Shown here one piece after another: positions 1 to 10,544 of a DNA stretch of 64,000 nucleotides. The notes beneath the pieces were generated by a model. It worked only from the letters and a program-made list of their open reading frames with translations. It was not told the origin of the DNA and searched no databases. Source of the DNA: Cladocopium goreaui (Eukaryota > Sar > Dinophyceae > Suessiales > Symbiodiniaceae). Position 1 is the first letter of the stretch. Each line of letters starts with the position of its first letter. Where the stretch lies: NCBI GenBank assembly GCA_947184155.2, contig CAMXCT020006569.1, positions 301,863-365,862 of the forward strand, given 5' to 3'. The translations under genes were made by a program, and so were the position numbers.

Positions 1-583
1 ACAGTTCCGAACAGTTCCTAAGCATAATTCCAAAGCCACCCAGCAAGGGGACTGCCATGCAGCAAGCGGATCCAAGCCAGGTCCAAAGGCTTTGCGGACA
101 AGGCACCAGCCAAAGTTCCTTGGTACTTCGCAGTTTGAGCGGAAAATGCGAGTTTTGTTGCCTCATCAAAGAGATTGGGATATGGTCTTGACGTCTAGTA
201 TTTTGGGCATATTCATGTCTTCACTTAGTGACATAATGAATCATGTACTGTGTATAGCCACAGGCTATTTGGGGAAAAGGGTGGCCACAAGAATGGATGT
301 CTTGGCATAGTTAGGCCCAAAATTTGGCCCGAATCAACCTGCGTTTTTCAAAACGGGGCAGCATGTTTTGTGGCTGGATGCATTTTGAATTTGCTGTCCG
401 AAGTCTTTAAGCTCATCATATTCTTAGCGTTCTTGATAATCGTTCCCTGGTTTCTTGGAACTCTGAGATTCCATCTGTCTCCATGCCTTCCCCCCAGTCA
501 TTGAGGACCCTCTAGTAACTCTAGTAATCTAACCTGACGCTGTCAACTCCATCAACTCTCAATTTTTTCGTGCCAAGATAGAA
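1..583. other. No gene recognised
   Basis: Two short open frames exist on the + strand (92-310 and 250-504), but neither shows a recognisable motif, repeat structure or splice-site context. Nothing else was seen here. Confidence 0.4.
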
Positions 584-1030
584 ATGATTTGGTCACAACC
601 CTGGTACCCTTCTGCTCGGCAAAAAACATGGACACCACAGAGATGTTGTAGCTCTTGGCCCCTATCTATTGTCGGCTCCGCTGGGCCCAAGGAACCTGAA
701 GTGCCACCAACACCTGCACCAGCCCCTGAGCCAGCTCCAGCAAGGTTGCCCCGAGCGCTTGAGGCGGCAAGCCACAGAAGTTGGGGATTTGAATGGCCAT
801 TTTCATCCATTTTCCCTTCTGAAATGGCCATGAATGAGGGGGGTATTTTAAGTAGTGCCATATTTTCAGACACTTCTTCTATAGAAATCCATTCTGCAAC
901 GTTTGACATGTCACCAAGTCCTGCATTGCATGAGGCAGTGTCAGAGCTATTGCAGAGGCTGGATAATGATCTACAGCGAGGAAGGCATTTTCCAAAGATG
1001 AGCAGTGTTGAACCCCCGGTTAGTCGATGA
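584..1030 (+). CDS. Possible terminal exon, proline/alanine-rich then helical
   Basis: One frame stays open for 148 codons and ends in TGA at 1028-1030. It contains a Pro/Ala/Glu-rich stretch (about 680-750) and ends with a helix-like segment (AVSELLQRLDNDLQR) preceded by an AG at 930-932, which looks like a 3' splice acceptor. The first third is less protein-like, so the true exon probably starts later than 584. No family is recognised. The opposite strand is also partly open, so the strand is not certain. Confidence 0.25.
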   Translation: MIWSQPWYPSARQKTWTPQRCCSSWPLSIVGSAGPKEPEVPPTPAPAPEPAPARLPRALEAASHRSWGFEWPFSSIFPSEMAMNEGGILSSAIFSDTSSIEIHSATFDMSPSPALHEAVSELLQRLDNDLQRGRHFPKMSSVEPPVSR

Positions 1031-1491
1031 TTATAAAATGGGCTAGCGCCCAGGTGCCGCCGACCCCCCTAATTGGAGGGAGGGTACTGGCAATCAACCT
1101 GGGGAGTATGATGTAGCACATGATCCCACATATATATATATACACATAATATGTACACCTAGCAAAGATGATGTCTTGTGATAACACTTGGGACCCATCT
1201 TGGCTTCGCAATTGGCAAGCACTTTAAAAATTCTGTCGTTTCTCGACCGTCCGTTTCAATCCCAGGAAGAATCTCATCCGGTCCGATTGAAAACAGCAAC
1301 AGTTTCCATGGGGTGTCACATGTCCAAAAGCCAAACCACGACTGTGCAAAACACGTGGGTACCCTCCAGTCCTTTACCAGAGCCAGCAGGAATGGCCCAC
1401 TTGTTATAGTTTGTTCAAACTTAAAAATCACTTCATCCTAACCCAACGGCGCCAACTTGGTCTCTGCGGGCCAACGAAGGCGGCAGAAGCC
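1031..1491. other. Intergenic stretch
   Basis: No convincing coding signal. A short TA run lies near 1130-1142. Overlapping small frames on both strands look like chance ORFs. Confidence 0.4.
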
Positions 1492-2298
1492 ATGGCCAAG
1501 GGCAAGATTTTCCAATACGTGTGTCCGCATTGCCAGCAGCCTGTAAACAGTACTATACGAACAGGCCAAGTCAATCACCGCCGCACATGCGGTAACTATT
1601 TCCAAGTCCAGGAAGGACGCCCTTGTGCAAAACAGTATGACTACGTTTGTCCCGCTTGCAGTGGGCATGTAGCTAGTAACGTGGCGACAGGGCAAATAGA
1701 CCATCGAGCAGTCTGTGGGAACAAATTTTCTGTGCAGGATGGTGTTGTTAAAGAGAAAGGCGTCGTTTACAGGTGTCCATTTTGCAAGGGAAATGTGAGA
1801 AGCGATGTCAGGACGGGGCAAATAAACCATCGAACAGTCTGTGGGAACAAATTTTCTGTGCAGGATGGTGTTGTTAAAGAGAAAGGCGTCGTTTACAGGT
1901 GTCCATTTTGCAAGGGAAATGTGAGAAGCGATGTCAGGACGGGGCAAATAGACCATCGAACAGTCTGTGGGAACAAATTTTCTGTTCAGGATGGTGTTGT
2001 TAAAGAGAAAGGCGTCGTTTACAGGTGTCCATTTTGCAAGGGAAATGTGAGAAGCGACGTCAGGACAGGGAGAATCGACCATCGAACAGTTTGTGGGAAC
2101 CAATTTTATGTGAAGGACAGTGCGGTCAGCAAGAACACGCGGTGTCATGCGCACAGCTGCCCGGTGTGCTCAACTGTTGTGTGGTCCTCGCAGTCATGTG
2201 GGCGCATTGCGGTGACGCATGTCACGCCCTCGGGAAAACGATGCCAGATGAAACATTGGCACGTTCCCGACAAAAAGGCAAAGAAAAAAAGGCCATGA
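1492..2298 (+). CDS. Zinc-finger-like tandem repeat protein, intronless
   Basis: The frame is open from 1411, but the ATG at 1492 sits in a good context (gccATGG) directly before the first repeat, so I take it as the start; the product is then 268 residues. It consists of five tandem modules plus a divergent sixth. Each has the pattern C-P-x-C, then TG-x-I-x-HR, then x2-CGN-x-F, so one Cys pair is followed by His and Cys about 17-22 residues later. This could bind one zinc per module, but the family is not one I can name. Modules 2-5 are 42 residues long (126 bp at DNA level; the string gtctgtggga recurs at 1711, 1837 and 1963, with a variant at 2089) and are nearly identical, which implies recent amplification. 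The C-terminus is Cys/His-rich and ends in a basic KKAKKKRP tail that could be a nuclear signal. No intron is visible, unlike neighbouring genes. A copy of the last 230 bp occurs at 4733-4966. Confidence 0.7.
   Translation: MAKGKIFQYVCPHCQQPVNSTIRTGQVNHRRTCGNYFQVQEGRPCAKQYDYVCPACSGHVASNVATGQIDHRAVCGNKFSVQDGVVKEKGVVYRCPFCKGNVRSDVRTGQINHRTVCGNKFSVQDGVVKEKGVVYRCPFCKGNVRSDVRTGQIDHRTVCGNKFSVQDGVVKEKGVVYRCPFCKGNVRSDVRTGRIDHRTVCGNQFYVKDSAVSKNTRCHAHSCPVCSTVVWSSQSCGRIAVTHVTPSGKRCQMKHWHVPDKKAKKKRP
1711..2110 (+). repeat. 126 bp coding tandem repeat (3+ copies)
   Basis: The unit starts with gtctgtggga at 1711, 1837 and 1963, with a variant start (gtttgtggga) at 2089. The spacing is exactly 126 bp, and differences between units are only a few bases. 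It encodes the 42-residue finger module of the surrounding gene. Confidence 0.85.
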
Positions 2299-2380
2299 AA
2301 TAGAAAGACTGCGCTTGCCGTAGGAACAGATGGCAATGGGGCAAGACCTCTGCAGCGAAGCATTGCCCTAACAAGAGAAG

Positions 2381-2533
2381 GCTATGTGCAGGCAAAGGGC
2401 AGGCTGCAATGCTGGAACGCTGACGGCCAGGAGCTTGGTGGAAGCTGCCGCGAGGGATGTGCAGCCAAAGGGCAGGCTGCAACCCTGGAGCAGCAAAGGC
2501 TGACGGCCAGGCTTGGTGGAAGCTGCCGCGAAG
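2381..2533. repeat. GC-rich ~150 bp module, founder of 6 copies
   Basis: The module reads gctatgtgcaggcaaaggg, then two alternating pieces with the motifs gctgacggccagg and ggtggaagctgccgcg. Copies or partial copies lie at about 4324-4470, 4607-4732, 5049-5205, 7138-7290 and 7450-7590. Two copies (4471-4512 and 7590-7632) continue into the same 42 bp tail, cacatttaaagcccgcgcgg and onward. It interrupts the 95 bp array at irregular intervals and seems to amplify together with it. Confidence 0.75.
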
Positions 2534-4732
2534 GAATTGGAGGGTTTTAGGGGTTTTAGGGGTTTGAAGCGAATGCCCTAACAAGAGAGGGCTATGTGCA
2601 GGCAAAGGAAGGTTTGAGGCGTTTTAGGGGTTTTAGGGGTTTGAAGCCTGGCAAACGGCAGGCTCGAAGGCCTTAACAAGACGGGGCTATGTGCAGGCAA
2701 GGGAGAGTTTTAGGGGTTTTAGGCGTTTTAGGGGTTTGAAGCCTGGCAAACGGCAGGCGCGAATGCCCTAACAAAAGAGGGCTATGTGCAGGCAAGGGAG
2801 GGTTTTAGGGGTTTTAGGCGTTTTAGGGGTTTGAAGCCTGGCAAACGGCAGGCTCGAAGGCCCTAACAAGAGAGGGCTATGTGCAGGCAACGGAGGGTTT
2901 TAGGGGTTTTAGGGGTTTAAAGCCTGGCAAACGGCAGGCTCGAAGGCCCTAAGAAGAGAGGGCTATGTGCAGGCAAGGGAACGTTTTAGGGGTTTTAGGC
3001 GTTTTAGGGGTTTGAAGCCTGGCAAAGGGCAGGCTCGAGGCTCGAAGGCCCTAACAAGAGAGGGCTATGTGCAGGCAAGGGAGGGTTTTAGGGGTTTTAG
3101 GCGTTTTAGGGGTTTGAAGCCTGGCAAACGGCAGGCTCGAAGGCCCTAACAAGAGAGGGCTATGTGCAGGCAAGGGAGGGTTTTAGGGGTTTTAGGCGTT
3201 TTAGGGGTTTGAAGCCGGGCAAACGGCAGGCTCGAAGGCCCTAACAAGAGAGGGCTATGTGCAGGCAAGGGAGCGTTTTAGGGGTTTTAGGCGTTTTAGG
3301 GGTTTGAAGCCTGGCAAACGGCAGGCTCGAAGGCCCTAACAAGAGAGGGCTATGTGCAGGAAGGAACGTTGGAGGGGTTTAGTTAGGAGGTTTAGCGGTT
3401 GAAGCCTGGCCCAAAACGGCAGGCTCGAAGGGGCCCTAAGAAGAGAGGGCATGTGCATGAAAGGAGGGGGGTTGTTGGAGGGGTTTAGGCGTTTTAGGGG
3501 TTTGAAGCCTGGCAAACGGCACGCTCAAAGGCCCTAACAAGAGAGGGCTATGTGCAGGCAAGGGAGCGTTTTAGGGGTTTTAGGGGTTTTAGGGGTTTGA
3601 AGCCTGGCAAACGGCAGGCTGGAAGGCCCTAACAAGAGAGGGTATTGTGCAGGCAAGGGAGCGTTTAGGGGTTTAGGCGTTTTTTAGGGGTTGTTGAGAC
3701 TGGCAAACGGCAGGCCGCGAATTTTTGGGGGGGGCCCCTAACAAGAGAGGGCTATGTGCAGGCAAGGGAGGGTTTTAGGGGTTTTAGGCGTTTTAGGGGT
3801 TTGAAGCCTGGCAAACGGCAGGCTCGAAGGCCCTAACAAGAGAGGGCTATGTGCAGGCAAGGGAGCGTTTTAGGGGTTTTAGGCGTTTTAGGGGTTTGAA
3901 GCCTGGCAAACGGCAGGCTCGAAGGCCCTAAGAAGAGAGGGCTATGTGCAGGCAAGGGAGAGTTTTAGGCGTTGTAGGGGTTTTACGGGTTAGAAGCCTG
4001 GCAAACGGCAGGCTCGAAGGCCCTAACAAGAGAGGGCTATGTGCAGGCAAGGAGGGGTTTTAGGGGTTTTTTAGGCGTTTTAGGGGTTTGAAGACTGGCA
4101 AACGGCAGGCTCGAAGGCCCCTAACAAGAGAGGGCTATGTGCAGGCAAGGGAGGGAGGGTTTTAGGGGTTTTAGGGGTTTTGAAGCCTGGCAAAACGGAA
4201 GGCGCGAAATGCCCAACAAGAGAGGGCTATGTGCAGGCAAGGGAGCGTTTTAGGGGTTTTAGGCGTTTTAGGGGTTTGAAGCCTGGCAAACGGCAGGCTC
4301 GAAGGCCCTAACAAGAGAGGGCTATGTGCAGGCAAAGGGCAGGCTGCAATGCTGGAACGCTGACGGCCAGGAGCTTGGTGGAAGCTGCCGCGAGGGATGT
4401 GCAGGCAAAGGGCAGGCTGCAACCCTGGAGCAGCAAAGGCTGACGGCCAGGCTTGGTGGAAGCTGCCGCGCACATTTAAAGCCCGCGCGGAAAAGTTCCA
4501 CACCTGCGGTGTGCAGGCAAGGGAGCGTTTTAGGGGTTTTAGGCGTTTTAGGGGTTTGAAGCCTGGCAAACGGCAGGCTCGAAGGCCCTAACAAGAGACG
4601 GCTATGTGCAGGCAAAGGGCAGGCTGCAATGCTGGAACGCTGACGGCCAGGAGCTTGGTGGAAGCTGCCGCGAGGGATGTGCAGGCAAAGGGCAGGCTGC
4701 AACCCTGGAGCAGCAAAGGCTGACGGCCAGGC

Positions 4733-4966
4733 ACAGGGAGAATCGACCATCGAACAGTTTGTGGGAACCAATTTTATGTGAAGGACAGTGCGGTCAGCAA
4801 GAACACGCGGTGTCATGCGCACAGCTGCCCGGTGTGCTCAACTGTTGTGTGGTCCTCGCAGTCATGTGGGCGCATTGCGGTGACGCATGTCACGCCCTCG
4901 GGAAAACGATGCCAGATGAAACATTGGCACGTTCCCGACAAAAAGGCAAAGAAAAAAAGGCCATGA
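4733..4966 (+). pseudogene. 3' fragment of the zinc-finger repeat gene
   Basis: This is the duplicated last finger and C-terminal tail of the gene at 1492-2298, including the KKAKKKRP end and stop. It lacks the start and the first four modules and is fused at its 5' side to the satellite's GC-rich module. An ATG at 4778 would give a short protein in the original frame, but there is no evidence that it is used. Confidence 0.7.
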
Positions 4967-5700
4967 AATAGAAAGACTGCGCTTGCCGTAGGAACAGATG
5001 GCAATGGGGCAAGACCTCTGCAGCGAAGCATTGCCCTAACAAGAGAAGGCTATGTGCAGGCAAAGGGCAGGCTGCAATGCTGGAACGCTGACGGCCAGGA
5101 GCTTGGTGGAAGCTGCCGCGAGGGATGTGCAGCCAAAGGGCAGGCTGCAACCCTGGAGCAGCAAGGGCTGACGGCCAGGCTTGGTGGAAGCTGCCGCGAA
5201 GGAATTGGAGGGTTTTAGGGGTTTTAGGGCTTTGAAGCCTGGCAAACGGCAGGCTCGAATGCCCTAACAAGAGAGGGCTATGTGCAGGCAAAGGAAGGTT
5301 TGAGGCGGTTTAGGGGTTTTAGGGGTTTGAAGCCTGGCAAACGGCAGGCTCGAAGGCCTTAACAAGACGGGGCTATGTGCAGGCAAGGGAGAGTTTTAGG
5401 GGTTTTAAGCGTTTTAGGGGTTTGAAGCCTGGCAAACGGCAGGCGCGAATGCCCTAACAAAAGAGGGCTATGTGCAGGCAAGGGAGGGTTTTAGGGGTTT
5501 TAGGCGTTTTAGGGGTTTGAAGCCTGGCAAATGGCAGGCTCGAAGGCCCTAACAAGAGAGGGCTATGTGCAGGCAACGGAGGGTTTTAGGGGTTTTAGGC
5601 GTTTTAGGGGTTTAAAGCCTGGCAAACGGCAGGCTCGAAGGCCCTAAGAAGAGAGGGCTATGTGCAGGCAAGGGAACGTTTTAGGGGTTTTAGGCGTTTT
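4733..5700 (+). repeat. Segmental duplication of 2065-~3030
   Basis: From 4733 the sequence matches 2065 onward with a constant offset of 2668 bp, including the 3' end of the finger gene, its downstream flank, the GC-rich module and the first ~95 bp units with their private variants (for example the ccttaacaagacgggg unit). A short piece near 2560 is missing from the first copy. The left junction joins gctgacggccagg of the GC module directly to acagggag of the gene. Confidence 0.85.
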
Positions 5701-7640
5701 AGGGGTTTGAAGCCTGGCAAACGGCAGGCTCGAAGGCCTTAACAAGAGAGGGCTATGTGCAGGCAAGGGAGGGTTTTAGGGGTTTTAGGCGTTTTACGGG
5801 TTTGAAGCCTGGCAAACGGCAGGCTCGAAGGCCCTAACAAGAGAGGGCTATGTGCAGGCAAGGGAGGGTTTTAGGGGTTTTAGGCGTTTTAGGGGTTTAA
5901 AGCCTGGCAAACGGCAGGCTCGAAGGCCTTAACAAGAGAGGGCTATGTGCAGGCAACGGAGGGTTTTAGGGGTTTTAGGCGTTTTAGGGGTTTGAAGCCT
6001 GGCAAACGGCAGGCTCGAAGGCCCTAACAAGAGAGGGCTATGCAGGCAAGGGAACGTTGGAGGGGTTTTAGGCGTTTTAGCGGTTTGAAGCCTGGCAAAC
6101 GGCAGGCTCGAAGGCCCTAACAAGAGAGGGCTATGTGCAGGCAAGGGAGGGTTTTAGGGGTTTTAGGCGTTTTAGGGGTTTGAAGCCTGGCAAACGGCAG
6201 GCTCGAAGGCCTTAACAAGAGAGGGCTATGTGCAGGCAACGGAGGGTTTTAGGGGTTTTAGGCGTTTTAGGGGTTTGAAGCCTGGCAAACGGCAGGCTCG
6301 AAGGCCCTAACAAGAGAAGGCTATGTGCAGGCAAGGGAGGGTTTTAGGGGTTTTAGGCGTTTTAGGGGTTTGAAGCCTGGCAAACGCCCAGGGCGCGAGG
6401 CCCTAACAAGAGAGGGGCTATGTGCAGGCAAGAGCGTTTTAGGGGTTTTTAGGCGTTTTAGGGGTTTGAAGCCTGGCACACGGAGGCGCGAATGCCATAA
6501 GAAGAGAGGGCTGTGCAGGCAAGGGAGCTTTAGGGGTGTGTTAGGCGTTTTAGGGGTTTGAAGCCTGGCAACGGCAGGATCGAAGAGGCCCTAACAAGAG
6601 AGGGCTATGTGCAGGCAAGGGAGGGTTTTAGGGGTTTTAGGCGTTTTAGGGGTTTGAAGCCTGGCAAACGGCAGGCTCGAAGGCCCTAACAAGAGAGGGC
6701 TATGTGCAGGCAAGGGAGGGTTTTAGGGGTTTTAGGCGTTTTAGGGGTTTGAAGCCTGGCAAACGGCAGGCTCGAAGGCCTTAACAAGAGAGGGCTATGT
6801 GCAGGCAACGGCCTGGCAAACGGCAGGCTCGAAGGCCTTAACAAGAGAGGGCTATGTGCAGGCAACGGAGGGTTTTAGGGGTTTTAGGCGTTTTAGGGGT
6901 TTGAAGCCTGGCAAACGGCAGGCTCGAAGGCCCTAACAAGAGAGGGCTATGTGCAGGCAAGGGAGCATTTTAGGGGTTTTAGGCGTTTTAGGGGTTTGAA
7001 GCCTGGCAAACGGCAGGCGCGAATGCCCTAACAAGAGAGGGCTATGTGCAGGCAAGGGAGCGTTTTAGGGGTTTTAGGCGTTTTAGGGGTTTGAAGCCTG
7101 GCAAACGGCAGGCTTGAAGGCCCTAACAAGAGACGGCTATGTGCAGGCAAAGGGCAGGCTGCAATGCTGGAACGCTGACGGCCAGGAGCTTGGTGGAAGC
7201 TGCCGCGAGGGATGTGCAGGCAAAGGGCAGGCTGCAACCCTGGAGCAGCAAAGGCTGACGGCCAGGCTTGGTGGAAGCTGCCGCGAAGGAATTGGAAGGT
7301 TTTAGGGGTTGTAGGGCTTTTAGGGGTTTGAAGCCTGGCAAACGGCAGGCTCGAATGCCTTAACAAGAGAGGGCTATGTGGAGGCAAAGGAGGGTTTAGG
7401 GGTTTGAAGCCTGGCAAACGGCAGGCTCGAATGCCCTAACAAGAGAGAGCTATGTGCAGGCAAAGGGCAATGCTGGAACGCTGACGGCCAAGAGCTTGGT
7501 GGAAGCTGCCGCGAGGGATGTGCAGGCAAAGGGCAGGCTGCAACCCTGGAGCAGCAAAGGCTGACGGCCAGGCTTGGTGGAAGCTGCCGCGCACATTTAA
7601 AGCCCGCGCGGAAAAGTTCCACACCTGCGGTGGTCCCAGG

Positions 7641-7675
7641 CGCCGCCCCGGCCTTGGCGAAGGCCGGGGTCGGCG
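7641..7675. other. Strong GC hairpin at the edge of the satellite
   Basis: CCCCGGCCTT (7646-7655), loop GGCG, AAGGCCGGGG (7660-7669) is a perfect 10 bp stem. It is extended by CGCCG (7641-7645) pairing with CGGCG (7671-7675) across one bulged T. It lies immediately after the last satellite module and before AT-rich single-copy DNA, so it may mark an insertion or recombination boundary. Confidence 0.75.
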
Positions 7676-8420
7676 GATATATTGTATAGGGATGTATAGG
7701 GGATCGGACTCCAGTTTTTGGGGATATAGATATATTCTGCTAAGAAAAACATCTATTAGGGATTATATGAATAATATATGATAAATTATGGAGGATTAAG
7801 CCACTCTATTAACATCTGTTAACTACAGATCATCCATCAGATGTTTTCTTCACGCGGCAGGGGTCAGGAAGAGGTGAGCCCCAATGACTTCACGCCGCAG
7901 CAGCTCATCAGAGTAGCTGGGCTCAAGGACAAGAGCAGTTTCAGGTCCAGGTTTTTTCATGGGGATGTAATAGGGATGTAATGGGATATGATATTGTATA
8001 AGAGGGATAGAATAGGATATGATGGGATATAATAGGATTTACCCTCTTGTAATTTAACTGTTTGCTATGGAAAATGGCGAATTTATAGCTGATTTTACCA
8101 TATTTTACCTATGCACAATGGTGCTGTTCCATTTCCAGTTTAATTAGGAGAGGGAGGTTTTGTGTCCATCAGGAATGTATGAAGATAAAGAGGAGACATT
8201 TCTGAAGCTATCAGATATTCGACCGCCAAAAGGAGCAATTGGGGGAAAAAGGGACAACACTGATTTTTTGCCGAGAAACAGAATGCCTGAATACCGATGG
8301 AAAGGAGTGGCTTCCTTGAAAGCATACTATGGCATGAAATAGGACAGAAAGCAGATCCTGTAACAGTAAAGATACCTCTCCATTCTGGAATGGATATCAC
8401 ATCGTGACTTGATGCTGCAG
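7676..8420. other. Non-coding, degenerate gggatat-type repeats
   Basis: Purine-rich strings such as gggatgtaatgggatatgat recur with variation between about 7960 and 8040. At 8040-8056 there is a half-copy of the TTTACCCTCT... inverted-repeat family seen in full at 26,110 and 52,906. No coding signal is convincing. Confidence 0.4.
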
Positions 8421-8549
8421 GTCTTCTATGCCTTCTTTCAAGGCTGGCGTCAACGGCACGGTCTGCCTGAGTTGGAGTTGAACACCAAGCAGCAGCAGCT
8501 GGTTGTGCTGATGATCCAGAGCAATCTTGTACTGGTCAACTCAGCCAAG
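8421..8549 (+). CDS. Candidate internal exon (43 codons)
   Basis: An AG acceptor at 8419-8420 opens a frame of exactly 43 codons (starting VFYAFFQGWRQRHG, ending LVNSAK) and is followed by GACGTT, a GA-type donor of the kind used elsewhere in this window. Leu/Gln-rich and helical. Neighbouring exons were not found, so the gene is unresolved. Confidence 0.3.
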
Positions 8550-10530
8550 GACGTTGGGGCCGGTGGGGTGTTGAAACATGTTGACGTTGTGACAACATGT
8601 TACAACTGTTATTGACTCACTGGTCCCAAGAGTATGTGCAATGTAGCATTCGTGCAGCTGCTAAGGCTGTCAGACTTTGAGTGGTAGTTTAAGGCAAACC
8701 TGCAACCATACCTGGGCCATATCGAAGCACTTACACATGTACTTACCGTCTTTTAGGTGAAGATCAACTCCCGAAGAAAACGAGTTTGATTAGATTATAT
8801 ATTACATTCCCATTCTATAGCCATTATATATATATATATATATATATCCTATTTTTCTTGGTTAAATCCTCCATAACCCACATAGCACATATGGGGCTTG
8901 GCACACATGGTGACCAAAGCCTGAGGACTTCTGGCCGAGGCTTTGTGCTGAGCTTGGAAGCCGCGCACCGAGTCACCGAGTTGGGGGTTGTGGCTGTTGG
9001 AATGGCTTCATGGTGGGATCAACCAATGTCAATGGCTGTAGTACGTTAACTGATGGGATTAACCAATGGATAGCCTATATAATTATACAGACAGACAGAC
9101 ACACACACACACGTCTATGCATGTTATATAATGTTATATATGTATAATAGCTTCCATTGCTGTAGCTTTGATATATCCTACAGTAATCAATGAATTTTAA
9201 TGTTAATCAATCGTTGTTGGAATTTCCCAAAGAAAGCCGGGCGTGTTTTCCCCAGTGCCCATGACTCTGGATTGCCACTGAGGTCCAAGGGATCCAGAAG
9301 CGAAAGAGCTCCTGCTGGCATTGACGGGAGTTTTTGAGTTGTAGAAGGAGGAAAAACTTCCGCTTCGAAGAATCTGGAAGACGATTCCTGAACCGAATAG
9401 GTATCAAATCAAATTGTACCCTTTGGAGAGGAACTGTCTTCTATTCTTCTCAAAAATGCAGAGGCGAGGGGACATGGCAAAAGTACACTCATTTGACCTT
9501 TTTCTTGCAGCAGGAATCGTTCATTAGATTGTATCTGTGCCAAATTGGCTGCTGACCCACTGTGAAATGATAGATTTTGCTGTCTCTTCATGATGGCGCA
9601 GCAGCTGGAAAAGTGGTCCTGACCCAAACTGGGCAGCAGTCGAGATGGAAATGTGTCCCTCTGAGGCCGCTTTGGTATGCTGGCCACCTCACCCTTGGAC
9701 GCGTGAGAGCTCTCAGCGTTTTGAGGTTCTCACTATGACTTGTCAATCAACCAGAAATATGAAACAGGTGACCAAAACACCTGTTGGTTGATGATTTTAG
9801 GAGCTAATACTACCCAATCTACTGAGGATTATCATGATGCATGGGAATCCCGTTCTTGACCATCCAGGATTGAACGGAATGATTCAACTGGAGGCCTTGA
9901 TCAATTTCGGAGAGCTGGAGCGTGCAGTTGAATCCTTCCGTCCGAGGGCCAAGTGGGGCAAGTGGGCCAAGTGCCTCAGCTCAAATTGATCACAGCACAG
10001 GGATCACAGGGATAGACGGCCAACTGATCTGCTGAAGCAGAGTCTTCCATAGCCATAGATCTGCCTTTCCAGGTCGAGCAAAGACTTTGCTGTCGCAGGA
10101 CTGGGCATCGTGCAGGTGCGTAGCTGATTCAAAGGCTGGGTATGGCTGTGTTTTGTTTTCCCTTCTGCAACCAATGTCAATATATCAAAATATGATTTAT
10201 GCTTGCTTGCCTTTTCTGTTTGCTGAATGCGCTGGCATTGCCACCATTTTGGATTTGGGAAGGGACCGGCCATAGACAGCCCCCTGTCTTCATATCATTG
10301 GAATGCAAATTTTCAAGTGAATTCAAAACTCAATTGGGTGTTATTGATGGCCATTATACTTGGACATGTTTGGCAAGATAACAAATCAAAGTACAGAATA
10401 CTGTATGTGAACGATGTGTTCGCATTTGCAAAGGTAGGGTTCACATCGGTTCACATCGGTTCACCATGTTCACCTTTTCAACATGACCTTTTGTTTACAT
10501 TGGCGACTGGCGCTCGGACAAAGCGCGACT
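8550..10530. other. Mostly non-coding, with simple repeats
   Basis: A (TA)n tract lies at about 8825-8847 and an acag/ac tract at about 9088-9113. Several short frames on both strands, for example 9207-9407 (-) and 9334-9555 (+), have no splice-site support. I see no gene here. Confidence 0.4.
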
Positions 10531-10533
10531 GAG

Positions 10534-10544
10534 CATTTCAGGAC
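10534..10544 (+). promoter_or_regulatory. Possible spliced-leader trans-splice acceptor of gene A
   Basis: The string catttcag|gac lies immediately before the start ATG at 10,545. Dinoflagellate mRNAs receive a spliced leader at an AG, so this AG is a reasonable trans-splice site. Inference only. Confidence 0.35.

Larger units (their letters stand above)
2381..7632. repeat. Satellite array of ~95 bp units with telomere-like motif
   Basis: The core unit is about 95 bp (the string gctatgtgcaggcaa starts at 2591, 2686, 2781, 2876, then again at 3064 and 3159 and so on). It contains three 9 bp sub-repeats of the type TTTTAGGGG/TTTTAGGCG, followed by GTTTGAAGCCTGGCAAACGG and a gccctaacaagagaggg stretch. 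Some units have lost one 9 bp sub-repeat (86 bp spacing at 2876-2962) or have small insertions. The main blocks are about 2560-4320 and 5210-7140. They are punctuated by a GC-rich module (next entry). The unit also contains the other-strand match CCCTAA. Both strands are open over long stretches only because the unit lacks stops; no gene is inferred. Confidence 0.9.

Noticed and set aside
1438-2154. 238-codon ORF antisense to the finger gene
   Set aside because: Exists only because the 126 bp repeat lacks stops on the other strand; the + frame has the Cys/His pattern.
2591-4320. Regular direct repeats resembling a CRISPR array
   Set aside because: There are no unique spacers; the whole 95 bp unit is repeated, and the genome is eukaryotic.
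2222-7622. Many ORFs on both strands (for example starting MPGFKPLKRLKPLK)
   Set aside because: They repeat with the 95 bp satellite unit and change frame with each indel.
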